A stretch of DNA of 64,000 nucleotides, from positions 16,046-80,045 of the IMG/VR virus record IMGVR_UViG_3300028569_000027. One strand, written 5' to 3'. Shown here in pieces: positions 48,202-56,840 of the stretch. The notes under the pieces were generated by a model that was not told the origin of the DNA, searched no databases, and was given only the letters and a program-made list of their open reading frames with translations. The DNA is from a virus. A program made the position numbers and the translations under genes. Each line of letters begins with the position of its first letter. Position 1 is the stretch's first letter.

Positions 48202-48653
48202 TGAAAGTAACTCAATTCAGACAATTAATACGAGAAGAAATTAAAAAAGTTCTCAACGAATCAAACCACGTTATAACGGAAGGAGAATCAGCCGAACTAG
48301 AGAAGCTCTTCGCGAAGTTGGTACCGCCATCGGGCCCTGCTAAAACGGAAGAAGGCGAATTAGTTAGAGCTATTATGCGAATATGGTATCGTTACACAAA
48401 CGATGGCGATTATTGGTTTAAAGGATACGGTAGAGAAACCGCAGGCCCGACACGTAAATGGTTAGCGAGTGAATCACCATTAGCAAGCGAAATGCGCAGC
48501 ATACTTAAGGTGGTATCGTTACCACGCGGTTCCGCAGAATACGGTAGCAATGACCCGTATATGAAATCAATCAAACAGGCCGCAGCTGTTATTGTTAAGT
48601 ATGTGAATTCAAAAGGAAAAAATTTAACACCTAATACGGGTGACAGTAGATAA
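48201..48653 (+). CDS. Probable capsid-internal protein with targeting-like N-terminus, 150 aa
   Basis: The N-terminus (FRQLIREEIKKVLNE) is an amphipathic helix ending V-L-N-E, nearly the same as that at 54403 (LIREEVKKVVTE). A second candidate cleavage site, V-I-T-E-G, follows. The remaining domain (IMRIWYRYTNDGDYWFKGYG; ASEMRSILKVVSLPRGSAEY) is unknown. Placement directly after the protease supports packaging and processing. Confidence 0.6.
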   Translation: MKVTQFRQLIREEIKKVLNESNHVITEGESAELEKLFAKLVPPSGPAKTEEGELVRAIMRIWYRYTNDGDYWFKGYGRETAGPTRKWLASESPLASEMRSILKVVSLPRGSAEYGSNDPYMKSIKQAAAVIVKYVNSKGKNLTPNTGDSR

Positions 48654-48665
48654 AAAATAAATAAT

Positions 48666-49097
48666 ATGCCAGCAGTATCAAAATCACAACAAGCACTATT
48701 CGGACTTGTAAAAGCCGTTAAAGCAGGTAAAGTAACCCCAGGTAAAGTATCTAAGAATGTTAGAGACATTGCCAAGGATATGTCATCAAAAGAAATAAAT
48801 AAATTTGCTAAAACCAAAACAAAAGAACTTCCCGATAAAACGAAAGAAGTTAAAAAGGAATCATCTGGTAAGCTGGGTGATATGGCTAAGGAAATTACGG
48901 GTAAGAAGTCGGTTAAGGACGCAGACACATCAATACCGAAAGCAAATATTCATCCGTGGGTAGCAAATGCTATGGAAGAACTAAATAATACTCTAGAATT
49001 ATACTTATCACCGAAAGCTAATACAAAAGTTGATTGGCAATTATTGAAGAGTCATATGAATGACTTAACGAAACAAATAAACAAATTTCATAAATAA
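48666..49097 (+). CDS. DUF3008-like basic protein, 143 aa
   Basis: The N-terminal MPAVSKSQQALFGLVKAVKA ... VSKNVRDIAKDMSS matches the DUF3008 pattern, found in bacteria and T4-like phages with unknown function. The middle is extremely Lys-rich; the C-terminal 50 residues are helical. A basic protein within the head operon may bind packaged DNA (inference). Confidence 0.65.
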   Translation: MPAVSKSQQALFGLVKAVKAGKVTPGKVSKNVRDIAKDMSSKEINKFAKTKTKELPDKTKEVKKESSGKLGDMAKEITGKKSVKDADTSIPKANIHPWVANAMEELNNTLELYLSPKANTKVDWQLLKSHMNDLTKQINKFHK

Positions 49098-49098
49098 T

Positions 49099-49626
49099 AT
49101 GAAAAAGAAACCAATAAAAGAATCGAAAGGTGTTTGGGGTATTGTCACACCTAAAGCATTAAATAATCCAAAACGGATTAGCTTATCAGAATTAGCTAAG
49201 GAAACTTGGGAACCAAAACAGGAAGCTCCGCAATTATCTCCAGAAGATAAGAAAGCGTTCATGGAAGCTATCAATAATTTCGGCGGATTAAGTTCTGCTA
49301 TATATAGAGAACAGACCCTTCAAGAAATTACTGAGAAAATCAAATCAATTGTAGAGCAAGCCGCACATGTAACTGTAACCGAAACAGAAGATTGGTTCGA
49401 TAGAGTTACTGTACAACGCCATATGAAACAATTGGGTGAATCATATAAAACCTTTGAAAAGACAGCTAAACAATTATCAGAATTACAACAACGCTTAGAA
49501 GCATGTTATGAAGACATTGGTAGTACGTTAGGTAGATACTATAAGATAAATGAATTTGAACAAAAACCGGAAGATACTAATATGTCTGATATGGTTAAAG
49601 AAAACAAAGTAAAAAAACGTAGATAA
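49099..49626 (+). CDS. Helical head-operon protein, 175 aa
   Basis: Starts 1 nt after the previous stop. The C-terminal half is coiled coil (MKQLGESYKTFEKTAKQLSE; LQQRLEACYEDIGSTLGRYY). The N-terminal part is basic. It is the last gene before a strong terminator, closing the operon that starts near 45862. No family is recognised; assembly or scaffold role likely. Confidence 0.58.
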   Translation: MKKKPIKESKGVWGIVTPKALNNPKRISLSELAKETWEPKQEAPQLSPEDKKAFMEAINNFGGLSSAIYREQTLQEITEKIKSIVEQAAHVTVTETEDWFDRVTVQRHMKQLGESYKTFEKTAKQLSELQQRLEACYEDIGSTLGRYYKINEFEQKPEDTNMSDMVKENKVKKRR

Positions 49627-49646
49627 CCGATATTCACTAGATTTAT

Positions 49647-49676
49647 AAAAGCAACTCTTAACCGGGTTGCTTTTTT
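49647..49676 (+). terminator. Intrinsic terminator
   Basis: AAAAGCAAC (49647-49655) pairs with GTTGCTTTT (49666-49674) around a 10-nt loop, with the T-run continuing to 49676. It separates the assembly operon from scaffold and capsid. Confidence 0.82.
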
Positions 49677-49728
49677 CATGCACGAAATAAAAAAGTTTAC
49701 CGAAAGGTCCATCCACGCGATTTTCATC

Positions 49729-49738
49729 TATATTTATT
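49729..49738 (+). promoter_or_regulatory. TATATTTATT motif starting the gp22-gp23 unit
   Basis: It lies 110 nt before the gp22 ATG, giving an unusually long leader for this genome. The leader holds a CCTTAC (49748-49753) / GTAAGG (49774-49779) hairpin, a second TATTTATA (49799-49806) and a rare Shine-Dalgarno-like AAGGA just before the start. Confidence 0.5.
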
Positions 49739-49848
49739 TCTGTAATACCTTACGAAAGACACTCTCTCCAAATGTAAGGTTAACAAACTATTATTATCTA
49801 TTTATAGTTTCTGAATAACTATATTTCCAAAAAAAAATTTAAGGAAAA

Positions 49849-50793
49849 ATGAAAGACTTATTAAAAGAGGCAATTGCCGATGCCAAAGCTGTACGTGAGA
49901 CCGCTTTGCAAAATGCGAAAATCGCATTAGAAGAAGCATTCACTCCTAGATTGCAGTCAATCATCTCAAGCCAGCTTCAGAAAGAAGAAGAAGGCGCTGA
50001 TGACGAAATGCAAGACGAAGATGATGTTGATTCAACCGAAGAAGCACCCGTTGAGGATGCTCCGGTAGAAGATGAAGTAGCAACCGACGACGAATCATCA
50101 GAAGAATATTCTGAAGATGAAACCGGAGAAGGTGAAGCTCAAGAAGAAGAAGATGTTGATTTAGAAGAAATCATCCGCGAATTAGAAGGAAGCGATGACG
50201 AGAATGTTGATGACTTAGAAGAACTTGATTCTTCAGCCGTTGGTAGTGCTCCGAATAAAGCCCCGTCAAAAGACGCTAGTGATTCATCAGAAGATGGTGA
50301 AGATATTGATTTATTCGAAGATGACATGGAAGGTACCGAAGATGTAGCAGATGATGAGGAAGTTGATTTAGATGAAGTTATTCGTTCTCTTCGTGAAGAA
50401 GATGAAGTAGCTCCGGAAGAAGATACAAAAGAAGAAGAATTAGAAGAAGCATATAATGTTATTCGTTTCTTGAAAGATAAAATCAATGAAGTGAATTTAC
50501 TTAATGCAAAACTTCTTTATTCAAACAAATTGTTTAAATCGTATGATTTGAACGAGGGACAAAAAATGAAGGTTATCGAAAATTTCGACAGAGCTCATTC
50601 AATGCGTGAAGTGAAATTAGTTTATACAACATTAGCTGAATCGTTCCGTGGACCTGCAGGTAGCAAAAGAATCGTAAAAGAATCATTTGCAAGTAAACCA
50701 GTAGCATCTACTAAACCAAATAGTAAAAATGTATTGACTGAAGGAGCAACGCAAGCATTGAGATTCCAGAAATTAGCCGGTCTTATTAAATAA
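49849..50793 (+). CDS. 22: Prohead scaffold protein, T4 gp22-like, 314 aa
   Basis: Very acidic: residues 40-210 are dominated by Glu/Asp runs (DDEMQDEDDVDSTEEAPVED and similar). Helical ends flank this (MKDLLKEAIADAKAVRETAL; VIRFLKDKINEVNLLNAKLL). This composition and position directly before gp23 identify the internal scaffold that is degraded by gp21. T4 gp22 is 269 aa. A Shine-Dalgarno-like AAGGA is present, suggesting strong expression. Confidence 0.8.
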   Translation: MKDLLKEAIADAKAVRETALQNAKIALEEAFTPRLQSIISSQLQKEEEGADDEMQDEDDVDSTEEAPVEDAPVEDEVATDDESSEEYSEDETGEGEAQEEEDVDLEEIIRELEGSDDENVDDLEELDSSAVGSAPNKAPSKDASDSSEDGEDIDLFEDDMEGTEDVADDEEVDLDEVIRSLREEDEVAPEEDTKEEELEEAYNVIRFLKDKINEVNLLNAKLLYSNKLFKSYDLNEGQKMKVIENFDRAHSMREVKLVYTTLAESFRGPAGSKRIVKESFASKPVASTKPNSKNVLTEGATQALRFQKLAGLIK

Positions 50794-50825
50794 TTTTTTA
50801 AAAAACAAAAAACAATTTTTTCAAT

Positions 50826-52487
50826 ATGAAAAACGTTAAATCACTCTTAACCAACACTGACTCGACATACCGTCAGCAATTGAGCGAGACCAAAGGTCTT
50901 GTTACAAAATGGGAAGATACCGGTCTATTAGAAGGCTTGACAGCTGAATATGACCGTCATGGTATGGCAATTATGCTTGAGAACCAAGCTAAACAATTAG
51001 TTCAAGAAGCGAATGCAACAGGAACTGGTGGAAACTCTGAACAATGGGCTGGCGTAGCTCTTCCATTGGTAAGACGTATCTTTGCTGAAATTTCTGCAAA
51101 AGAGTTCGTTAGTGTACAACCGATGAATTTACCTTCCGGCCTTGTATTCTACCTTGACTTTAAATTTGGAACAGCAGTAGCTGGTTTTAATACAACCAAT
51201 ACTAGCAATGACCCTACTAAAGCTGGTTACCAAAACAACTCTATCTTTGGTGTTACTCAAGACGCTAACGTAGACGCCTCTAAAGGTCTTTACGGAGCAG
51301 GTCGTTTCGGGTATTCATCTAACGATACAGTAGCTATCGATATCGGTGTATCCGGTTCATACACACCATCGTCCGCTGTATTCGCAAACGTGACTGCCGC
51401 GAACCAAACAACAGATATTAACTTTGATTCTAAATTCTCTGCCTCGTTTACCGCGGGACACATTCAGAAAATCACTGTTTCTACCGCGTCATTCACTAAT
51501 CCAGACCTTAAAGGTGTTCGTGCATTTGTAATCAGCGGCTCAGGTATTGTTACTACGTTCCCTCAGTTTACCAGTTATAACTCGACAGCGGAAACAATTT
51601 CGTTTATCGTATCCGGTTCTGCATCGACTGCAGCATTGTATACCGCAGGCGTTACTTACTTCAAGCAACCGACTGCAACTGGCCGTGGTGATTTTGAAGA
51701 CCAAAGCTCTGGTACTAGTACTACAGACTTAGTGATTCCTGAAATCAACGTAGAATTGAGAAGTGATACAATCACTGCTAAGACTAAAAAGTTAAAAGCT
51801 ATCTGGACACCAGAGTTTGCTCAAGACTTGAACGCTTATCACTCAATTGACGCTGAAGCGGAGTTGACTTCGATGTTATCTGAGTATGTATCTATGGAAA
51901 TCGACCTTGAAATCCTTGATATGTTGATTCAAAACGCTGTAACAACAGAATATTGGTCAACACAAGTAGGTGAGTACTGGAACGGTTCCGGATTTACTTC
52001 GGATTCAGCAACCAATGCAGCATCTGCATACAACCAAGGACAATGGTTCCAAACATTAGGAACTAAAATCCAAAAGGTTTCTAACAAAATTCACCAAAAG
52101 ACAATGCGTGGTGGTGCGAACTTCTTAGTATGTTCTCCAGACGTAGCTACTATCCTTGAATCTATTCCAGGATATGCAGCAGACACTAATGGTGATAAAT
52201 CACAATTTGCAATGGGTGTACAAAAGACCGGTTTGTTAAATAGCCGTTTCACTGTATACAAGAACCCATACATGTTGGAAAACACAATCCTATTGGGATA
52301 CCGTGGTGCTCAGTTCCTTGAAACAGGTGCTGTATACGCCCCATATATTCCGTTGATTATGACTCCGCTTGTTTATGACCCGACTAACTTTACCCCTCGT
52401 AAGGGAGTTATGACGCGTTATGCGAAAAAGGTTGTGAGACCAGAATTTTATGGTAGAATCTACGTTAAGGGTTTGACAGCACTTTAA
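50826..52487 (+). CDS. 23: Major capsid protein, T4 gp23-like, 553 aa
   Basis: The conserved gp23 block GVALPLVRRIFAEISAKEFV, then QPMNLPSGLVFYLDFKFG, is at residues about 76-115, and the C-terminus KKVVRPEFYGRIYVKG is also typical. The N-terminal 61 residues end LVQE before ANATG, a candidate gp21 cleavage site corresponding to the T4 gp23 propeptide. Followed by an intrinsic terminator. Confidence 0.93.
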   Translation: MKNVKSLLTNTDSTYRQQLSETKGLVTKWEDTGLLEGLTAEYDRHGMAIMLENQAKQLVQEANATGTGGNSEQWAGVALPLVRRIFAEISAKEFVSVQPMNLPSGLVFYLDFKFGTAVAGFNTTNTSNDPTKAGYQNNSIFGVTQDANVDASKGLYGAGRFGYSSNDTVAIDIGVSGSYTPSSAVFANVTAANQTTDINFDSKFSASFTAGHIQKITVSTASFTNPDLKGVRAFVISGSGIVTTFPQFTSYNSTAETISFIVSGSASTAALYTAGVTYFKQPTATGRGDFEDQSSGTSTTDLVIPEINVELRSDTITAKTKKLKAIWTPEFAQDLNAYHSIDAEAELTSMLSEYVSMEIDLEILDMLIQNAVTTEYWSTQVGEYWNGSGFTSDSATNAASAYNQGQWFQTLGTKIQKVSNKIHQKTMRGGANFLVCSPDVATILESIPGYAADTNGDKSQFAMGVQKTGLLNSRFTVYKNPYMLENTILLGYRGAQFLETGAVYAPYIPLIMTPLVYDPTNFTPRKGVMTRYAKKVVRPEFYGRIYVKGLTAL

Positions 52488-52516
52488 TTAGTGTAGTAAA
52501 TCTTTAAGATACAAAT

Positions 52517-52543
52517 GAAAGGCCCTCAAAAGGGGCCTTTCTT
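52517..52543 (+). terminator. Intrinsic terminator after the capsid gene
   Basis: GAAAGGCCC (52517-52525) and GGGCCTTTC (52533-52541) form a perfect 9-bp stem with a 7-nt loop, followed by TTC. The T-run is short, but the stem is very stable. Confidence 0.75.
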
Positions 52544-52602
52544 CATGTACGGTCTCTAGAAATTAATTCCTAGTAACTATAGATATTATGAATAAAATTT
52601 CA

Positions 52603-52612
52603 TATATTTATT
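52603..52612 (+). promoter_or_regulatory. TATATTTATT motif before the endonuclease-methylase gene
   Basis: Only 3 nt separate the motif from the ATG at 52616. Together with the terminator at 52517 it isolates the gene from the capsid unit. Confidence 0.35.
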
Positions 52613-52615
52613 AAT

Positions 52616-54367
52616 ATGAAAGAATATTTAAAGAAATGTAGTTACTGCAATTACAAATGGAATGGTGGACACGATAGAAATAAACATTTAAAATCTGCCC
52701 ATAATAAAGCGTTTTCGGATTACATTATAGAATTTGTATATAATGGTATACAACCGAAATGCAAGTGCGGCTGTGGTCATGATATGAAATTTAAGAATTT
52801 CGCAGAAGGTCCATGGTTTAACGAATACACCAAGAATCACTTCCCACATCAGAAACATACTTTAGCCACTAGAGCAAAAATACGAACGGGTGTAGTAACG
52901 ACCTTTCAGAAAAAGTATGGGGTAGATAATGTATTTATTTTAAAATCTGTTCAACAGAAATCAGCAGCGACTAAATTAGAAAGGTATGGTAATTCAAATT
53001 ATAATAATCAATCTAAACATTCGCAGACATTACTGGATACCTACGGGGTATCGAATAGTCGGTATTTAGTTAAAAATGTTAAGACATCAAAAATTGAAAA
53101 TATCGTAATAGATGCATTATCAAGATTACACCCGGAGCTGGAATCTAGACCCATAATTAATAGTAAACAATTTGATTTTAAGATTGGTAATGAAATTTTT
53201 GAGATAGATGGTAGATATTATCACCCCAGTTCTATAACGAATTGTACAATCACGCAGCTGAATAATATTATTAATGATGCCGCAAAAGTTGCGATAATTA
53301 AATTATTACCGGAATTCAAATTACATAAAATTCGCGCGGAGCAAATAGACAAAAATAATATTAGTATCGATTCGATATTATCAAAAGAATATATGCCCGA
53401 CCATTCGTTTGATTTTTATACTAAGATAGTTGCCGCGGCTTATTTTTCAAATTATATATCAACAAAAGGTATAGCTAAGCTTAAACGATATATACCGTTG
53501 TTTCTCAAGTTCATTAGAACGTTCCAACCGACCCTACCAGATACTACCACCGATGAAACTTTAGATTATTGTTTAGATATTGCAAAAAATACAAAATTAC
53601 AAATTGATGGTAATACAATATTTCATAATAAACATTCACATATAGGTAATGGTTATCTAAAAAGCCAATTCAAATCATATTGGAAAAGCTCCTATGGTAA
53701 GAATAAATCTCCATACGACGCATGGCTTGATGATGAATTAATGAGTAAGATTATTGAATACAGAATTGGATGCAATGATTCTAATGAAGTATTTGATTTT
53801 TCAATGCACCAAATGATGCGAGGTATATCCGCTCGAAGAATATCCGTTTCGTTTTTTAAGCCGACGTTAGCTGCCGGCATATATGAACATTTCTTAGGTA
53901 ATATTGATTCACCGACAGTATTAGACCCGTGTGCGGGCTTTGGTGGTAGAATGCTGGGCTTTTATAGCAAGTATCCTGCCGGGGTGTATATTGGTATAGA
54001 ACCAAATACGGCGACGTTTAATGAGCTTGTAGAGCTTAATAAGAGCTTGGGTAAAAAGAGCATTTTAATTAATGATTTATACGAAAATGTGGATATTTCA
54101 AAATATGATTATGATTTAGCATTTACATCGATTCCGTATTGGGATACCGAAATATATTCAGAAGACCATACAAAGTATTATGCTGATTATACTGATTGGG
54201 TGAATAAATTTTTAAGTAGAATTAAAAATACACCTAGAATGTTAGTTAATATACCGGATGCGATTAAGCCTGAATTTCTTGATTGTAATGACTTATATTC
54301 TATTCAGATGAATACGTCACATTTCAGTTCCGTTAATTCTAAACAAGAATGGCTCGTTAAGTTATAA
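52616..54367 (+). CDS. Homing-endonuclease-like / DNA methyltransferase fusion, 583 aa
   Basis: The N-terminus has a zinc finger (CSYCNYKWNGGHDRNKHLKS) like that of the terminase-associated homing enzyme, and a Cys/His block (CKCGCGHDM). Repeats of the KYGVDNVF / RYGNSNYNN / TYGVSNSR type follow, then a nuclease-like core (KQFDFKIGNEIFEIDGRYYH, residues about 187-206). Residues about 425-583 form a methyltransferase: VLDPCAGFGGRMLGF (SAM-binding motif I), IGIEPN and TSIPYWD (catalytic motif IV). Endonuclease joined to methylase in one chain suggests cut-and-protect behaviour. Target unknown. Confidence 0.65.
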   Translation: MKEYLKKCSYCNYKWNGGHDRNKHLKSAHNKAFSDYIIEFVYNGIQPKCKCGCGHDMKFKNFAEGPWFNEYTKNHFPHQKHTLATRAKIRTGVVTTFQKKYGVDNVFILKSVQQKSAATKLERYGNSNYNNQSKHSQTLLDTYGVSNSRYLVKNVKTSKIENIVIDALSRLHPELESRPIINSKQFDFKIGNEIFEIDGRYYHPSSITNCTITQLNNIINDAAKVAIIKLLPEFKLHKIRAEQIDKNNISIDSILSKEYMPDHSFDFYTKIVAAAYFSNYISTKGIAKLKRYIPLFLKFIRTFQPTLPDTTTDETLDYCLDIAKNTKLQIDGNTIFHNKHSHIGNGYLKSQFKSYWKSSYGKNKSPYDAWLDDELMSKIIEYRIGCNDSNEVFDFSMHQMMRGISARRISVSFFKPTLAAGIYEHFLGNIDSPTVLDPCAGFGGRMLGFYSKYPAGVYIGIEPNTATFNELVELNKSLGKKSILINDLYENVDISKYDYDLAFTSIPYWDTEIYSEDHTKYYADYTDWVNKFLSRIKNTPRMLVNIPDAIKPEFLDCNDLYSIQMNTSHFSSVNSKQEWLVKL

Positions 54368-54374
54368 TTGGTAG

Positions 54375-54383
54375 ATATTTATT
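54375..54383 (+). promoter_or_regulatory. ATATTTATT motif before the cargo cluster
   Basis: Lies 7 nt after the methylase stop and 19 nt before the ATG at 54403. Confidence 0.42.
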
Positions 54384-54402
54384 AAGAAATAATACACTAA
54401 TC

Positions 54403-54681
54403 ATGAAAGTATCAGCATTCAAGAAACTAATAAGAGAAGAAGTTAAAAAAGTGGTTACAGAATTTGATGGAAAGGCCCATGACGCTTCCGTAAGTAAAGA
54501 AACTATATTCGCGGAGTATGATATGTTAGTTAACAAGTTCGGTGATTTGTTAAGTGATGCCTTTGAATTTAATCAAAATATTAAAGGTAAAGTACTTCCG
54601 GCTGAATATAATAAAGTCGCATTAGCTTTAAAGAAAATTCGAGACGGTGTTTATGTATTACAAGATGCTCTACCTAGTTAA
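54403..54681 (+). CDS. Probable capsid cargo protein with targeting-like N-terminus, 92 aa
   Basis: The N-terminal helix FKKLIREEVKKVVTE ends V-V-T-E, closely matching the protein at 48201. After the candidate cleavage site, the remainder (EYDMLVNKFGDLLSDAFEFN; KVALALKKIRDGVYVLQDAL) is a small helical bundle. Likely packaged with the DNA and processed by the gp21-like protease. No family is recognised. Confidence 0.58.
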   Translation: MKVSAFKKLIREEVKKVVTEFDGKAHDASVSKETIFAEYDMLVNKFGDLLSDAFEFNQNIKGKVLPAEYNKVALALKKIRDGVYVLQDALPS

Positions 54682-54741
54682 TAATCGCCGCTCTTAGCAC
54701 TCATTTTACACATAATTTCACGTTCTTAAAATACTGTTACA

Positions 54742-55419
54742 ATGGACCACAACGAAGGTAATACCGGTAATCTAAAAAGAAAACCGAAGGGAGATATTAG
54801 ATTCCACGTCACTCTCAATGATGAGCAAAAGGAAGCAAAACAAATTATTATAGATAATGCGGTAACCGTATTAAAAGGGCAGGCCGGGTCGGGAAAGACC
54901 TTAATAGCTTGTCAGGTTGCCTTAGATTCATTATTTAAGAAAGACGTCGAACGAATTGTTATTTGTCGACCGGCGATATCTAAAGAAGAAATTGGATTCT
55001 TGCCCGGTTCTGCAAACGATAAGCTTCAACCGTATATGCAACCGGTTCTAGACAACTTCTATAAGCTGTATAATAAAGAAAAAGTCGACGCTCTTATTTT
55101 AGATAGAAAGATTGAGATTATACCATTTGCATTTATGCGTGGGCATACATTTACAAATACTTTTATAATAGCAGATGAGGCTCAGAATTTATCTTTTGAC
55201 TTCATGGAGCTAATATTAGGTAGATTAGGTTTAGGTAGTAAATTAGTAATTTGCGGGGATGCTTCACAGATTGACTTAAAGAACAAGAAAGATTCTGGTA
55301 TTCATTACGTTACAGCATTAGAGGCGAGAGTTCCCGGATTCAAGATATTTACTTTAAAGAAGAATCACAGACATCCAATTGTACAATTACTGTTGGACGT
55401 GATTACCGAATTGAAATGA
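54742..55419 (+). CDS. phoH: PhoH-like ATPase, 225 aa
   Basis: Walker A KGQAGSGKT (residues 45-53) and Walker B IIADEAQN (Asp144, Glu145) of PhoH proteins, with CRPAISKEEIGFLPG and KKNHRHPIVQL also typical. PhoH is related to superfamily I helicases and is common in marine phages, linked to RNA metabolism or phosphate stress; the function in phages is unproven. Unlike its neighbours it lacks an L-x-E targeting N-terminus. Overlaps the next start by 4 nt. Confidence 0.85.
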   Translation: MDHNEGNTGNLKRKPKGDIRFHVTLNDEQKEAKQIIIDNAVTVLKGQAGSGKTLIACQVALDSLFKKDVERIVICRPAISKEEIGFLPGSANDKLQPYMQPVLDNFYKLYNKEKVDALILDRKIEIIPFAFMRGHTFTNTFIIADEAQNLSFDFMELILGRLGLGSKLVICGDASQIDLKNKKDSGIHYVTALEARVPGFKIFTLKKNHRHPIVQLLLDVITELK

Positions 55420-55754
55420 TAAAGTTAAAAAAGATATTGGTTCAGGAAACCAAACAGGAAGAGGAATTTGCAGAAACCAGAATGGGCGGTGCAAAAACAA
55501 TTACTGACAATGCCAAAGAAAAAGGTGGGTTAGCAATGCTTACTTATCATCATTTCAAAGTTAAATTACCGTATTATAAAAAAGCCGCGGCAGGGACGCT
55601 TGATATGGATAAAGCATCTACCCAATATAAAAAACTTTTGGAAGAATTATATTCTACGACTAAAGATAATATGGGTATTGAACAGATAGCTTTTCAGGAA
55701 TTAGTAGGTAAATTAGAAGTGTTAGGAGAGTTGCTTATAAAACATAAACAGTGA
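55416..55754 (+). CDS. Probable capsid cargo protein, 112 aa
   Basis: ATGA overlap with phoH. The N-terminus MIKLKKILVQETKQEEE includes a hydrophobic/basic helix and candidate sites V-Q-E. Downstream, MLTYHHFKVKLPYYKKAAAG and a helical C-terminus resemble small conserved proteins of T4-like marine phages. Function unknown. Confidence 0.55.
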   Translation: MIKLKKILVQETKQEEEFAETRMGGAKTITDNAKEKGGLAMLTYHHFKVKLPYYKKAAAGTLDMDKASTQYKKLLEELYSTTKDNMGIEQIAFQELVGKLEVLGELLIKHKQ

Positions 55755-56380
55755 AATTATCTTTATTAGATAATAAATTAAACAATAATCCGTATTGGTC
55801 GAATACTATAACAGACACGCCTACTATAAATGATGTAGCATTGTTCGACACAAACGGTTATGATTTATCCGGTTTAGAACAAAAGTATGCACTGGTAAAT
55901 CTATCAGCTTCGTCACATAGATATAAAATGGCATTGAAATATGATTGGTTTACTGATATTGATAACTCATATCAAAATGCCCATATAAATCACGCGTTAT
56001 TGTTTGAAAGAAAAGGCTATGATAACGAAGCTAAAGAGCAGTTAATAAAATTTTCTGAGCAATTGCCACTATGTCATAAGCTTTTAAAAATTCATCCGAA
56101 ATGGGGAATTGATTTTGCGGTTGATTATTGCGATACATACGGAAATGTTTTTGAAGTATTTCATTATGAATGGGATTCATTTCATTATGAAGAAGTAGAA
56201 AATGTAAAATACAATATGGAGAAATTCATAGTAAGTATGGATTGGGACAATGCAGCGTCGCACTTATTAAAAAGAAAACATGAGTGGGACAGTTTATCAT
56301 TTTTTGAACAAAGTAATTGGAAATGTAATTATTTTGGTGTAGAACCTGAACAATTCAAAATAGTAATTTGGAATACATGA
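55751..56380 (+). CDS. Hypothetical protein, 209 aa
   Basis: A GTG start at 55751 gives a 4-nt GTGA overlap with the previous gene; no ATG is better placed. It is aromatic- and acid-rich (CDTYGNVFEVFHYEWDSFHY) with helical segments, without a targeting-like N-terminus or known motif. Confidence 0.55.
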   Translation: MKLSLLDNKLNNNPYWSNTITDTPTINDVALFDTNGYDLSGLEQKYALVNLSASSHRYKMALKYDWFTDIDNSYQNAHINHALLFERKGYDNEAKEQLIKFSEQLPLCHKLLKIHPKWGIDFAVDYCDTYGNVFEVFHYEWDSFHYEEVENVKYNMEKFIVSMDWDNAASHLLKRKHEWDSLSFFEQSNWKCNYFGVEPEQFKIVIWNT

Positions 56381-56381
56381 G

Positions 56382-56390
56382 ATATTTATT
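56382..56390 (+). promoter_or_regulatory. ATATTTATT motif
   Basis: Ends 3 nt before the ATG at 56394. Confidence 0.33.
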
Positions 56391-56393
56391 AGT

Positions 56394-56840
56394 ATGAAAC
56401 TACAAAACGTATTGTTAGAAGATTGCTGGGATGGATATACCCAAATCGGTATGAAAGAAAAAGACGGGAAAAAAGTACCTAATTGTGTACCCGTTAAGGA
56501 GAGTATTATGTGTAATGAATGCGCACTTATAATGCTTAAATCATTACGTGAATCTACACTAACAGAAGCTGATTACCAAGGTCGCACAGTAACATTGAAT
56601 AAACCCACTCGTGGCGATGTCGCTAAATATAAAGTATATGTTACTAATGATAAAGGTAATGTCGTTAAGGTAAATTTCGGGGATAAAAATATGTCCATAA
56701 AGAGAGATAATCCTGTTAGGAAAAAATCTTTTAGAGCGCGACATAAATGTGACCAAAAGAAAGACAAAACGACTGCGGGTTATTGGAGTTGTAAAATGTG
56801 GTCGTCCACACCGGTTAGTCAAATTTTAAAAGGTAAGTGA
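56394..56840 (+). CDS. Conserved protein with CWDGY and FRARHKC modules, 148 aa
   Basis: The N-terminus MKLQNVLLEDCWDGYTQIGM has an L-L-E candidate cleavage site followed by C-W-D-G-Y...KEKDGKKVPNCVP, a short module seen in proteins of T4-like marine phages. The C-terminal part KVNFGDKNMSIKRDNPVRKK, then SFRARHKCDQKKDKTTAGYW, is a separate conserved block with Cys/His residues. Function unknown; capsid packaging is inferred. ATGA-type overlap with the next gene. Confidence 0.62.
   Translation: MKLQNVLLEDCWDGYTQIGMKEKDGKKVPNCVPVKESIMCNECALIMLKSLRESTLTEADYQGRTVTLNKPTRGDVAKYKVYVTNDKGNVVKVNFGDKNMSIKRDNPVRKKSFRARHKCDQKKDKTTAGYWSCKMWSSTPVSQILKGK

Noticed and set aside
51547-51732. A 61-aa frame inside the capsid gene
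   Set aside because: Shadow frame of the clearly identified gp23.
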